DNA of 64,000 bases from Ophiosphaerella korrae (lineage: Eukaryota; Ascomycota; Dothideomycetes; Pleosporales; Phaeosphaeriaceae): assembly GCA_028456385.1 (NCBI GenBank), contig JALNQF010000003.1, forward strand, positions 1-64,000, given 5' to 3'. Within the stretch, counting starts at the first letter, position 1. Every line of letters starts with the position of its first letter. This document shows positions 12,533 through 22,361 of the stretch, piece after piece. The notes under the pieces were generated by a model, which saw only the letters and a list, made by a program, of their open reading frames with translations, was not told where the DNA came from and did no database searches. The translations under genes were made by a program, and so were the position numbers.

Positions 12533-12630
12533 AGCGTTTATTCCTAAGCGCTTACTCTAGAGCGTTCGCTCCAGAGCGCTCATTCCAGAGCGTTTACCCT
12601 AGAGCGTTCGCTCTAGAGCGTTTACTACTA
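12533..12630. repeat. 14-bp minisatellite, seven units
   Basis: Seven consecutive 14-mers begin AGCG: AGCGTTTATTCCTA, AGCGCTTACTCTAG, AGCGTTCGCTCCAG, AGCGCTCATTCCAG, AGCGTTTACCCTAG, AGCGTTCGCTCTAG and AGCGTTTACTACTA. Differences are almost all C/T. The array sits exactly at the change from AT-rich transposon DNA to normal-GC ankyrin-coding DNA. Confidence 0.9.
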
Positions 12631-12712
12631 AACAGTCACGTGTTCTGCTGCGCCGCATTGCCTGGCCCAATCGCGTGCGATACAACGGCTTACCTGCCGC
12701 TTGGTATCGTAA

Positions 12713-13441
12713 CAGCAAGGTGGAGAGTATGGTAGTGCACTCCAGGCGGCTGCATACGACGACTGTGAGCAGATAGTAAAGCTACTACTCGATGCAGGCG
12801 CCGACATCAATGCGCAAGGTGGAAAGTACGGCAACTCACTCCAGGTAGCTGCATCCAGGAGCAACGAGCAGATAATAAAGCTACTGCTTGATGCAGGCGC
12901 CGACATCAACGCGCAAGGTAGAGAGTATGGTGATGCACTTCAGGCGGCTATATACAGCGACGATTGTGAGGAAGTAGTAAAGCTACTACTCGATGCAGGC
13001 GCCGACATCAATGCCCAAGGTGGATTGTACGGCAACTCACTCCAGGTAGCTGCATCCAGTGGCAACGAGCAGATAGTAAAGCTACTACTCGATGCAGGCG
13101 CCGATATTAACGCGCAAGGTGGAAAGTACGGCAATGCTCTCCAGGGGGCTGTACACAAGGGCAATAAGCTAATAGTAAAGCTGCTACTTGATGCAGGCGC
13201 CGACGTCAACGCGCAAGGTGGAAAGTACGACCACGCACTCCAGGCGGCGGCTATATATAGATGTAGCAGAAGCTTATTCGGAATCGAAGGGCAGATAGTA
13301 AAGCTATTACTCGATGCAGGCGCCGACATCAATATACAAGGTAGAGAGTACGACGACGCACTCTAGGCGGCTGCGTATACGGACAACAAGCCAATAATGA
13401 AGCTACTGCTAGATGCGGGCTCCAATACTTCTCTACAATAG
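12713..13441 (+). pseudogene. Ankyrin-repeat gene fragment, truncated and stop-interrupted
   Basis: One plus-strand frame encodes about seven ankyrin repeats of 33 residues with the pattern GG.YGNALQ.AA..GNEQIVKLLLDAGADINAQ. Unit starts are near 12722, 12821, 12920, 13022, 13121, 13220 and 13343; the sixth unit is longer (about 123 nt), with an insert between its helices. Neighbouring units are nearly identical at DNA level, indicating recent duplication. The frame is bounded by a TAA at 12710-12712 with no ATG before the repeats, is broken by TAG at 13364-13366 where the other units have CAG, and resumes to a TAG at 13439-13441. Ankyrin arrays bind proteins; here only the C-terminal part of a larger gene seems to remain. 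A spliced upstream exon cannot be excluded. Confidence 0.85.
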
Positions 13442-14665
13442 TTCTGGTCTTTAGAGCTATTACCGAATATCACACTCGAATGTACTTTTCCTATTAGTTA
13501 TTTTTTATAGGTATTTAAAGCGTAAATAAAATATGTACAATAGATCTGCACGACTATACTATATAACTTCTATACCACAATATACTACCAAGGAAGCAAA
13601 TAAGGCTAAAAACGGCGAAGTAGCTAGTAAAAGGATAAAAACTAAGCAACCTCTAAAAACTAGAAGCTAGAAGCTGTTAGAACGCAGCTCTACTCTACTA
13701 CGTCAAACAACCAAAAAGGTTCGAATAATCAACAACGTTGATTACTGGGGTAGAACAGTATATATTATCTAAAAGCCCTCCAGGCCCTTAGCCTTTGGCT
13801 TGCGCGCTCACGCAGCTACGGCCCGGCTTGCAACTCGACGGAAGTACAAGTAACTATAGTAAAAGAGTAGATAAGATTGTATAATATATTCTACTACCAT
13901 CTAGACTAACTACTCCTCTATAGGCTGTAACTTGCGTTAGTAGATATAACTGACAGCTTCAGGTTGTACGCCTAAGAGATGGTCTTAGAGAGTCGTGTAG
14001 GGAATACTATACAGCCGTGCAACTCCAAGTTGGCTTTGCACGCGTCTATTTTAATAGGCTCGAGATGCAAGAAGACGTCTACCTTCTTTTTACGGCGACT
14101 GAGGACGTTGTCATAGATTTATATTAGTTGGCGCGTGCAATAGCTCGCTGAATTTGGTGGGGCTGACCGGATGGTGGTGGAATTCGTTATTGTAAGGATT
14201 GATGAACAATGGGCTTGGGATGGGAAGTTAGACCGACCGAAGAAAGGAGGATAGTAAGCGAGACAAGGGGGGGTGGGGTGAAAACTGAACGCGGGCAAAA
14301 ACCGGTAGCCGCAAATGCAAGGACTGCACCTAGGCAGGTAGCTTGAGTAGTTATCTTCTAGTGGCTCTATTGGTCAACGTCCCACTTTTCTAGTTGACGG
14401 AGAGCCTCGGGGCTTAGAATACACTAACATTCACCGGTAACACTCTAGCTTTTTCGCGCCTTGTAATGAGTGGCATTGAAGGTATGCCGATTTGGGCAAG
14501 CACAAAGTTATACTTTTATCACGTGATCTCAGGCTAGTTTCGCGTACGCAATGACAACACCATGGCGCGTCACCACCACCTTCCATACTCTCGCGTAATA
14601 CCCCTCACTCTCGACTGCGCCCGGCGCGACATTAGACTCTAGTGCGGTCGCCACCCATTGCTACA
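13442..14665. other. Intergenic DNA with a possible decayed coding remnant
   Basis: This 1.2-kb gap contains no supportable gene. On the minus strand about 13,870-14,118 reads YDNVLSRRKKKVDVFLHLEP followed by IKIDACKANLELHGCIVFP and then frames broken by TAG codons, which looks like old coding sequence but matches no family I recognise. The last 150 bases before 14666 are the presumed promoter of the next gene. Confidence 0.4.
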
Positions 14666-16240
14666 ATGCCGCGCCCAAAGCGAACCAAGATCACGTCGAC
14701 GACAACGCGTGTCGCAAAGACAGCCCCTCCCAAAGACCAACCCAAACCTACCGCTACGAAGACAACAAAAGCGAAGAAGACTGTACACACTTTCAGTGAG
14801 GATAGCGATGACCTGATAACCAAATCAAAGTCAACGCGCCCAAGACGCAAGATGCCATGGGAGAAGACTCCAGAGCCTATCGATGAGGCGGATCTCGCAA
14901 TGACAGGGGCACTTCCAGTAACAGACGATGCACCAATTGAGTCAACAAAAAGTCGCACACCAGCTCGGATCGCCTCAGGGAAGACGCAGCGCACAAGAAG
15001 CACACGAACGTCTGCAAGACAGACATCGCCGTCCATTGCGGTCCCTGCATCAACACACTCGCCTGTTGATCCTGCCTATGAAGAGCCGGCGCAAGAAGAT
15101 GAAAGTATTGGCTTTGGAGATTTGACCTTTTCATCCTTCGGATCAGAGTCGCCAGCACATGGAACGCGCCCACCATCCGCCATCAAAGTTGGCGCCACAC
15201 CTGCGCATGAAGCATCGATCCTAGCCTTGACAAATTTCAAGAGAAGAGCAAGACAACCAAGCCTGCTACGAATGGTCCAACAAAACACGGACGTAGAAGA
15301 CAACGAAAGTGGGCTGGACGATACCGACAACTTCGATTTTGATGATTTTCTTCCAGAGGCTGAATCCACACCACTCAACGTGCGGAACACCCCAGAGGAT
15401 GAAGCCAGAAATGACAGTGGCGCACAGATCTCCAGCTCTAGTTCGAGAGGAGTCAAACGCAAACTTTCGCCTGTCGTTCAGGTACCGCGGTCTTCACCTC
15501 CCGTGGAACTACCCTCTGGTGGAGATGTTGAGTCGGAACGATCAAAATCCCCCAGCTTACCAAAAATCCTACCGACATGCGAAGAAACTGTGGAGCAAAC
15601 ACAAAATGATCCCGAGCTTAGTGACACGTATGCGTCTCCGATGCCGAGTAGCCCTATTCGCGAGGTGTCATGTCCCATCCGGTCTCCAACTCAGACATAC
15701 ACTCGTCAAAGAAGAAACCAATCAAGGAAAACCCCCATGTATGATGAATCGGACGCAGATGAGATGGAGACGCCCGCCAAAGCAAGAAGAAATGTCAAAT
15801 CGAAAGCACAGCCGAGCATATCCACTGCGCAACTGAAAGACTTGTTACCCCGTCGACGTAATCGCAACCTGCGCGACCGCGATGTATTTGATATAGAATC
15901 TTCAGAAGCAACGCCAATCGACTCGGACCAAGATGAGTTACAGATGCCACATCCACGGAGACGGCAGCAAATAACACATAAGAAAGCTGCTTCACCAAAA
16001 GCTACGAAAAAGGGGCGTGGGAAGAAGACAGCACCAAGGGTTAGCAGGACTTACAGCCGTAGGATATCCTCCGACAAGGAGAATGAAGATAACGCCGAAC
16101 CTGTAGAGGAGCCGACAGAAGCATCCATGGAACACTCGTCGAAGCTGGCTGCAATCAGGAAGAAGTTTGAAGAGGTCGACGCTTTTGAGCTCGATTTCGA
16201 GACAGTCGATGCGACAACAAGCTCGAGTCCGTTTCGATAA
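14666..16240 (+). CDS. Low-complexity basic nuclear protein with sororin-like C-terminus and KEN box
   Basis: A single 524-residue frame starts at the ATG at 14666 (MPRPKRTK); a GTG eight codons upstream is in frame but is not a credible start. The protein is Ser/Thr/Pro-, Lys/Arg- and acid-rich, with many SP/TP sites (possible CDK sites) and no globular domain. The C-terminal 34 residues hold a compact conserved-looking motif, KLAAIRKKFEEVDAFELDFE, followed by a Ser-rich end. Just before it are a TYSRR patch and a KEN tripeptide (codons from 16076). Metazoan sororin, the cohesin protector, combines a disordered body, an RRSYSR patch, a KEN degron and a C-terminal F-x-x-x-x-x-F-x-L-hydrophobic motif. 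The similarity is suggestive only; the safe call is a conserved fungal chromosomal or nuclear protein of unknown function. Confidence 0.8.
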   Translation: MPRPKRTKITSTTTRVAKTAPPKDQPKPTATKTTKAKKTVHTFSEDSDDLITKSKSTRPRRKMPWEKTPEPIDEADLAMTGALPVTDDAPIESTKSRTPARIASGKTQRTRSTRTSARQTSPSIAVPASTHSPVDPAYEEPAQEDESIGFGDLTFSSFGSESPAHGTRPPSAIKVGATPAHEASILALTNFKRRARQPSLLRMVQQNTDVEDNESGLDDTDNFDFDDFLPEAESTPLNVRNTPEDEARNDSGAQISSSSSRGVKRKLSPVVQVPRSSPPVELPSGGDVESERSKSPSLPKILPTCEETVEQTQNDPELSDTYASPMPSSPIREVSCPIRSPTQTYTRQRRNQSRKTPMYDESDADEMETPAKARRNVKSKAQPSISTAQLKDLLPRRRNRNLRDRDVFDIESSEATPIDSDQDELQMPHPRRRQQITHKKAASPKATKKGRGKKTAPRVSRTYSRRISSDKENEDNAEPVEEPTEASMEHSSKLAAIRKKFEEVDAFELDFETVDATTSSSPFR

Positions 16241-16927
16241 CGTACGCATTGGAAGAGATTTCTAGGATATATGGCTGGGCATCCCTTTCGGTGTTAGTAA
16301 TTAAGGCAAAGATTCATAATGATATCCCAGGGTTCAGTTTTCTAGCACATGGCTCTCGCCCCATGTCTCTATGCTATTTTCGTCGTAGGGCGTGGTGGGT
16401 GCGGGCCACGTAGCCGTAACACAGGCACCAGCGGTGGAGAAATACAGCATGCATTACCTTGTGAATTGTTTGAGATGTAATATACCTTGTGCAAAGCTCT
16501 TGATCTGATGCACTTTGGCGCTATCTACCTGGCCCGGTCGTTATCTGTCCTTATCGTTAGCGTCTTGGAAGCACCACGACACAGATGAGGCATGCGATTC
16601 CATTCCGGGCAATCAAAAACAATGTTTGCATATAGCAGTGCATAATAGACGGTGAGGCTCTTGTCACAACAGCATTGGCGTTACGTTTCGGTTATTGGCC
16701 GTCTTTGCTTGGTGGCGCACGGCCTTTGCTCGAGGAGCGTGTTACGTAGCTTCCCCAGCTTGTGAACATCGACCACAGCTGCAACAGCCAACCAAGCCTC
16801 GCTTCCGCTCAACTCCCACCACACCTGCCATGTCCATATGATTACATGCGATGCGTCTGCTTGACCCTTTGCATTACTCGACCTATGCAGTGCCTGCTCT
16901 ACCTGCTCTGCCGGGTGCGCGCATGCC
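16241..16927. other. Intergenic region upstream of the LysM gene
   Basis: About 690 bp separate two genes on the same strand; it must hold the 3' end of the first and the promoter and leader of the second. I see no RNA gene, repeat or strong ORF in it. Confidence 0.5.
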
Positions 16928-18772
16928 ATGAACCCCGCCAATGATGCGTCGCTGTCGACCTCGAAAAGCAGCTTGACATTGCGACCCAGAACACGGAGAC
17001 TGATATCCGTCGAGGATGACATATATGCGTCCGAAACCAGCGACGATGCCGCCAGCAGAATAGGCTCCAGAATCGCCTCAAGAGATGGCTCCCCGTCAGC
17101 AGCCGTGAAACCTGGAAATGCTGTAAGATCACGGCTCAACGTCACGTCAGAGCCAGCGTCTTCGTTTTTGAGATCCACGAGCGCTCAATTCCCAAAGTCA
17201 GCTCGAAATACTTCTGGTACATTATCTGGACTGTGGGGGAATTCATGGTCGGCTATCCAAGGCCTTGCAGCGAACATTGCAGGTAGTGAAGGTTCCCAGG
17301 CAGAGTCGAGCGCCCGCAAGCAGAGGCCAGCTCAAGGGAGACGCACCTCAGTAAGCGCTCCGCCAAAGCAATGGGGCCCATCGGGCGTGAGTCAACACAT
17401 TGGCGCTGGAACGCAGGAGGGCAGGGAGAACATGGTGAGGGCGATGAAGCGAAAAGATCTACTAACTGCCAATGAGCATCTCGTTCCGGATTCTGTTGGT
17501 CGTATAAAACGCAGGAACTCGGACGAGCGACTCAGCGCTTCTGCACCTCCCGGAGAACATGAAGATCGAGATGCGCTTGTTTATGTTCACAATGTCAGGC
17601 CGCAAGATACTCTTGCTGGGCTAAGTATCAAGTACAACTGCGATCAGGCGGTGCTGCGAAAATCCAATCGGATGTGGCCGAATGACAGTGTGCAGACGAA
17701 AAAGCACATAGTACTACCTGTAGATGCCTGTGGTGTGAAAGGACGCCCAGCTCAAGGGCCAGATGCCCTACCAGAGGAGGACTTGTTACTTGGCGAGTAT
17801 GGAGACAGCTCAACCAACGCGCCGAAAGCCGATACAAATGGGCTACCGAATGGCTGGAATATACCAAGACAGAAAAATGCCAGCTCCACAGATTCCTCCA
17901 ACACAACTTCCTGCATTGATACAGAATCGCCATGGAAACACGACTCATGGGTTCTTCTCCCCAACGATAAGAGACCTACACAAATAGGCCGCATGCCTCG
18001 GAGGGCACTAGGCTTCTTTCCTCCTGCACGGCGGGAATCACTAGCATATTCAGGTGCATCTACACCCCGGGCATCCATCGATCTCCCCCGCTCATCCACA
18101 TCTACTAACCCACTCACAAGCTCACCATCCCAGTCAGCACGACCCCGAGCATCTAGCAATTTATCCTCAGTCTCAACCCACAACCATCAAAGAAAACCTT
18201 CAGGCTCTGCATGGGGCCTGCACGGCCCAGGCGGTGTCGGCACCATGGGGCGCAACGTACGCAGCCCCGGCCCAGCCCAAGATGGCCTCAACAAGAAATT
18301 CGCTCAGTATCTCCCCAGCGTCGCGCCCCCACCAGGCCAGGAGTACTTCACCCCTTGGGCCCCCGGCCTCCTTGACCAAGATGCAGGCATCTCGCACCAC
18401 AACGCCGGCTCTGGCGCCCTCACCCCAGGCGCCGACATCAACCTCCAGGAAATCGGCGGCGCCATTGAGGGCTGGGTGCGTAAGGTCGGGTCCCAGGCGC
18501 AGAAAATGCTCGCCGAGCCCGGCACGCCCAGGCAGGGAAAGCGCTCTGCTGTCCCGGTTATCGGCGCCGTTGGCAGCGATCTAGGCGATTTGATTGAGCT
18601 CCAGGACGATGCGTTTGAGGCAGATGAAAGGGATAGGGGGCGAGCGCGGAATGAGGATTTATTGGCGTTGGTGGAGCAGCGGGGGGGTGGGGATCGTTTG
18701 GTTCAGACTGCGCGCCCGGATATCAATCTTGTGCTTACAGATCGGAGGAGGGGCGAGGGGAAGAAGGATTAA
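16928..18772 (+). CDS. LysM domain protein, intracellular type
   Basis: This uninterrupted 614-residue frame begins at ATG 16928. Residues about 215-268 form a single LysM module (VYVHNVRPQDTLAGLSIKY, then NCDQAVLRKSNRMWPNDSVQ and a closing hydrophobic strand), the peptidoglycan/chitin-oligomer fold. There is no signal peptide: the N-terminus is polar and Ser/Arg-rich, so it is unlike secreted LysM effectors and resembles the large cytoplasmic LysM proteins found once per genome in filamentous ascomycetes, whose ligand is unknown. The rest is low complexity, with a Ser/Pro-rich middle, a conserved WVLLPND-like stretch near residue 340 and an acidic/basic C-terminal tail. No transmembrane segment is seen. 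The family call is firm; the function is open. Confidence 0.88.
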   Translation: MNPANDASLSTSKSSLTLRPRTRRLISVEDDIYASETSDDAASRIGSRIASRDGSPSAAVKPGNAVRSRLNVTSEPASSFLRSTSAQFPKSARNTSGTLSGLWGNSWSAIQGLAANIAGSEGSQAESSARKQRPAQGRRTSVSAPPKQWGPSGVSQHIGAGTQEGRENMVRAMKRKDLLTANEHLVPDSVGRIKRRNSDERLSASAPPGEHEDRDALVYVHNVRPQDTLAGLSIKYNCDQAVLRKSNRMWPNDSVQTKKHIVLPVDACGVKGRPAQGPDALPEEDLLLGEYGDSSTNAPKADTNGLPNGWNIPRQKNASSTDSSNTTSCIDTESPWKHDSWVLLPNDKRPTQIGRMPRRALGFFPPARRESLAYSGASTPRASIDLPRSSTSTNPLTSSPSQSARPRASSNLSSVSTHNHQRKPSGSAWGLHGPGGVGTMGRNVRSPGPAQDGLNKKFAQYLPSVAPPPGQEYFTPWAPGLLDQDAGISHHNAGSGALTPGADINLQEIGGAIEGWVRKVGSQAQKMLAEPGTPRQGKRSAVPVIGAVGSDLGDLIELQDDAFEADERDRGRARNEDLLALVEQRGGGDRLVQTARPDINLVLTDRRRGEGKKD

Positions 18773-19055
18773 GTAGGGATGTGGAAGATACAGCGCCTCG
18801 CTTTTGGTTGATTAGTTGTATTGTGTTGTGGGCTGGCAACTGTATATACCTGCAATGTAGGGTCGGTTGGAGTCTGGTGTTGTGGTTGTTCTTGGTTCGA
18901 AGACCGATTGTCGATAGGTAGACTTGGATAGATGAAATAGTTTTGCAGCTTTGAAAACATCGCACTTGCAATAAACCCTACATCGCTTCACCCACCCCAA
19001 CCCAGACAACTTTTCTACATGTCCCCCACGTGACCCTTTGCCCATTTACCCAGCC

Positions 19056-21191
19056 ATGTTCGCCGCCCCTCGCCTCCGCCCCACGCTCCGCCGGCTGCCC
19101 TCGGCCTACGCATTCCGCGCGCACATCCCACCACGGCGCCTCGTCACGCCTCGCACGACTCCGCCCACACGACGCACACCAATGGGCGGCGGACCGGCAG
19201 CACCGTTCTCTAGCACCGTTGCAATGGCTACCACGTCTGTGAGCAAGGCGCAGCGCGATCCGAATACGCTGGCGAATTACAGCGACTATGTGACGCGGCA
19301 TACGAGCGTGGATTTCGAGATTGATTTTGAGGCGAGGAGGTTGGTTGGGAAGGTGGTGTTGAGGATGGAGAGGGTGGGGGAGGGGGAGGGGGAGGGGGAT
19401 GTGGTGCTTGATTCGAGGTATGTGAGGACAGCTAGCTATCCATCCATTTCAGCGGGGGATGAAAGCGGGGATATGTGATTGCACGCATGTCTAACACGGC
19501 GCAGCTTCCTCGACATATCGTCCGTCAAGGTCGGCGGGCAAGACGCGCGCTTCACGGTCGGCGCGCGCGTCGAGCCATATGGGAGTCCGTTGAGCATCAC
19601 GCTGCCATCGCCCGTGGGCAAGGGGAAAACGGTCGAGATCGAGATGGCAGTGGCCACGACGGACAAGTGCACCGCGCTGCAGTGGCTGACGCCTGCGCAA
19701 ACGGCGAACAAGAAGGCGCCGTACATGTTCAGCCAGTGCCAGGCGATCCACGCGCGGTCCGTGTTTCCGTGCCAGGACACGCCCGATGTCAAGTCGACGT
19801 TTAGCTTTGCGTTGCGCTCGCCGCTGCCGGTGCTGGCGTCGGGGCTGCCGACTGGGGCGAGCGAGTATCGGCCGGCGAAAAAGGAGGGCGGGTCTGGGAC
19901 GCTGAGGTATACCTTTGAGCAGCCGGTGGCCATTACGTCGTACTTGTTTGCCGTTGCGTCTGGGGATTTGGCGTGTGCGTCTGTTGGGCCTCGGAGTACG
20001 GTGTGGTCTGGGCCGGAGGAACTTCTGGACTGCCAGAAGGAGCTGGAAGGCGAGATTGAGCCGTTTATCAAGGCGGTGGAAGCGATTGTCAAGCCGACGT
20101 ACCAGTGGACGCAGTACAATGTGCTCATTCTGCCGCCCTCGTTCCCCTACGGTGGCATGGAGAATCCGGTTTGGACGTATGCCACCCCCTCGATTATCTC
20201 TGGCGACAAGCAGAACGTGGATGTCATTGCGCATGAACTGTCGCACTCATGGTCGGGCAATCTGGTCAGCGCTGCGAGCTGGGAGCACTTTTGGCTTAAT
20301 GAGGGCTGGACCATGTATCTCGAGCGGCGCATCCAGGCCGCCATACACGGAGAAGCACATCGCCACTTCTCGGCCATCATTGGCTGGAAGGCGCTGGAGC
20401 AAAGCATCGAACAATACGGCGCCGATCACCCCTACACCAAACTCGTCGTCGACCTCAAGGGCCAGGACCCCGACGACGCCTTCTCCAGCGTCCCCTACGA
20501 AAAGGGCTTCCACGCCCTCTACCAGTTCGAGCTCCTCCTGGGCAAGGATAAGTGGGACGCGTTTATCCCGCACTACTTTGATACGTTCAAGTTCAAGTCA
20601 ATTGATTCGTTCGACTTCAAGGCGTGTCTGATAGATTTTTTCGCCAGCGATGCAGTCGCAAACAAGAAGCTGGCTGGCTTCGACTGGGACACGCTCTTCT
20701 ACGCCCCCGGTTACCCCCCGAAACCCGACTTCGACCAAACCATGGTCAAAAGCTGCTACGAGCTGTCCGACAAGTGGGAGTGCCTCGTCTCCGGCACGCC
20801 CTTCACGCCGCAGCCCGCTGACACCGCAGGCTGGGTCGCAAACCAGTCCGTCGTGTTCCTGGAGAAGGTGCAGGACTTTGCGGACAAGTTTTCCGCTGAG
20901 CAGGTCAATTTGCTCGGGGACACGTACGGGTTCACAGGCTCGCGAAACATTGAGGTGTTGTCGCGCTTCCTCAATGTCGGGCTCATGGCAAAGGCAAAGG
21001 GCACGTATCAGCCCGCGGCGCAGCTGCTGGGCCGCATTGGGCGCATGAAGTTTGTTAGGCCCATGTATCGCCTGTTGGAGAAGGCGGATCGCGAGTTGGC
21101 GGTGGCCACGTTTGAAAAGAATCGCGAGTTCTATCACCCGATTTGCAGGCAGATGGTAGAGAAGGATTTGTTCGGAGGGGGAGACAAATGA
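19056..21191 (+). CDS. Leukotriene A4 hydrolase-type M1 aminopeptidase
   Basis: Two exons, 19056-19417 and 19505-21191, encode 682 residues; the 87-bp intron (gtatgt...cgcag) joins DS|SFLDI in phase. The enzyme is a zinc aminopeptidase of family M1 (LTA4H/Lap2 branch) that trims N-terminal residues and in this branch has epoxide-hydrolase activity. Visible signatures are GGMEN at residues 337-341 (substrate N-terminus binding) and the zinc site HELSH 364-368 with the third ligand Glu387 in WLNEGW. The first 45 residues are Arg/Pro/Ser-rich with almost no acids, like a mitochondrial presequence, and in-frame ATGs before MGGG and MATTSVSK could give a shorter cytosolic form, so dual targeting is possible. 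Length fits the family (about 610-680). A purine-rich GGGGGAGGG stretch near the end of exon 1 encodes a short Gly-Glu repeat. Confidence 0.95.
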
Positions 21192-21386
21192 AAAAAAAAA
21201 TGCTATGAAGCTTTCCAGGTGGAGGTATCCAATATCAAAATGGCGATCTCTACTATAAATTCCAGACGTTGGTGGTATGTGACGTTGCGTCACCGGCATA
21301 CCCAATCCAGCACCCCGCACTCTCCACCTCTTTAACCCCTCATTCATCCAGCCCTGACCCCATTTAACCTTTTCCCATTACACAAC

Positions 21387-21722
21387 ATGCCTCCCCGCCG
21401 CGGCGTCTTCTCGCTCAACATCGACTCGACTACAGACCACTACCAACGCGTCTCCGAACACCATCCCGACGGCACCTCCACGGTCAAAATCGTCGACTCC
21501 AACGGCCCCGCGCACGCACACACCGACGTCTCGTACCTCACCCGCCCGTTCGAGAAAGTCGTCAACCGCGCGGTCAACGACGTTGTTGATTCGACCGGCA
21601 AGAAGGTGCGTAGTGTAGAGGGCGACGTGCACTACACGACCGAATCAAGTGGAACCTTGTGCGTGAAGAACAGGGCGAAAAGGAGCGCCATTGAAGCCAA
21701 ATACGACACCAGCGAGTTGTAG
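21387..21722 (+). CDS. Small unknown protein, 111 residues
   Basis: This intact frame starts at ATG 21387 in a favourable CACAACATG context and ends with TAG only 8 bp before the ATG of the RpiB-family gene. The product is hydrophilic, Thr/Ser/His/Asp-rich in the first half ([20 protein letters not shown]) and Lys/Arg-rich at the end, with no signal peptide or membrane segment. I recognise no domain. The tight spacing suggests that both frames sit on one transcript, or that this frame is a long uORF-like leader of the isomerase mRNA. Confidence 0.6.
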   Translation: MPPRRGVFSLNIDSTTDHYQRVSEHHPDGTSTVKIVDSNGPAHAHTDVSYLTRPFEKVVNRAVNDVVDSTGKKVRSVEGDVHYTTESSGTLCVKNRAKRSAIEAKYDTSEL

Positions 21723-21730
21723 CTGCTGCC

Positions 21731-22246
21731 ATGGCCGACAAAACCCCACTGAGGATCGTAGTCGGCTGCGACGATGCCGGCGTGTCCTACAAAACCGCCT
21801 TAATCGCCGACCTCAACGCACACCCGCTCGTTGCCTCCGTCACAGACGTGGGCGTGCCGGACACTTCGACCAAAACCGCGTACCCGCACGTTGCGGTGGC
21901 GGCCGCCCAGCGCGTTGCGTCGGGCCAGGCAGACCGCGCACTGCTGATTTGCGGGACGGGGCTGGGCGTTGCGATTGCGGCGAACAAGGTGCCGGGGATC
22001 CGCGCGGTGACGGCGCACGATGCGTTTTCGGTCGAGCGCAGCGTGCTGTCGAATGATGCGCAGGTGCTGTGCATGGGGGAGAGGGTGGTGGGGTTGGAGG
22101 TTGCGAGGCGGCTGGTCAAGGAGTGGGTTGGGTATCGGTTTGACGCTGCGAGTGCGAGCGCGAAGAAGGTCGAGGCGATTGGGGAGTATGAACGGAAGAA
22201 TTATGCGGGATTGGTTGCGGAGCAAGCGAAGGGTGGTGGGTGCTAG
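21731..22246 (+). CDS. RpiB/LacAB-family sugar-phosphate isomerase
   Basis: The 171-residue protein begins in a strong Kozak context (GCTGCCATGG). The RpiB family interconverts aldose and ketose phosphates, for example ribose-5-phosphate and ribulose-5-phosphate, or erythrulose phosphates in some relatives. Family marks are the N-terminal phosphate/substrate site GCDDAG at about 12-17, the YPHVAV block that corresponds to the YPD/YPxxA motif, the catalytic CGTGLG loop near residue 75 (Cys acting as base) and the following [15 protein letters not shown] helix. The length is slightly above the bacterial enzyme (about 150) because of a short C-terminal helix. Fungi also carry the unrelated RpiA, so this may serve a different pentose or tetrose phosphate. 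It has no introns. Confidence 0.9.
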   Translation: MADKTPLRIVVGCDDAGVSYKTALIADLNAHPLVASVTDVGVPDTSTKTAYPHVAVAAAQRVASGQADRALLICGTGLGVAIAANKVPGIRAVTAHDAFSVERSVLSNDAQVLCMGERVVGLEVARRLVKEWVGYRFDAASASAKKVEAIGEYERKNYAGLVAEQAKGGGC

Positions 22247-22361
22247 TTTTGTGCAATGTTGGATGCGAGGGATTGAGGCCTGGATATATGTGCCCTGCTC
22301 TGCCCTGCTCTGCTGTGCTCTCATGTCGCGTAACTAGTGCCCGACAAGACGCCACTAATCC

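Noticed and set aside
12533..12630. CRISPR-like or telomeric repeat array
   Set aside because: Units are contiguous without spacers and do not match TTAGGG; it is a simple minisatellite.
12628..13332. Long minus-strand frames across the ankyrin array
   Set aside because: They are the repeated antisense shadow of the ankyrin units (AAAWS...PPCALMSAPASSSSF) with no independent features.
19491..20631. Antisense and shifted frames of up to 251 codons inside the aminopeptidase gene
   Set aside because: They are Arg-rich shadows of a GC-rich gene with clear M1 motifs in the chosen frame.
21606..21722. Intron (donor GTGCGT, acceptor TTGTAG) fusing the 111-codon frame to the RpiB gene
   Set aside because: The junction enters the isomerase region out of frame and reaches a stop within ten codons.
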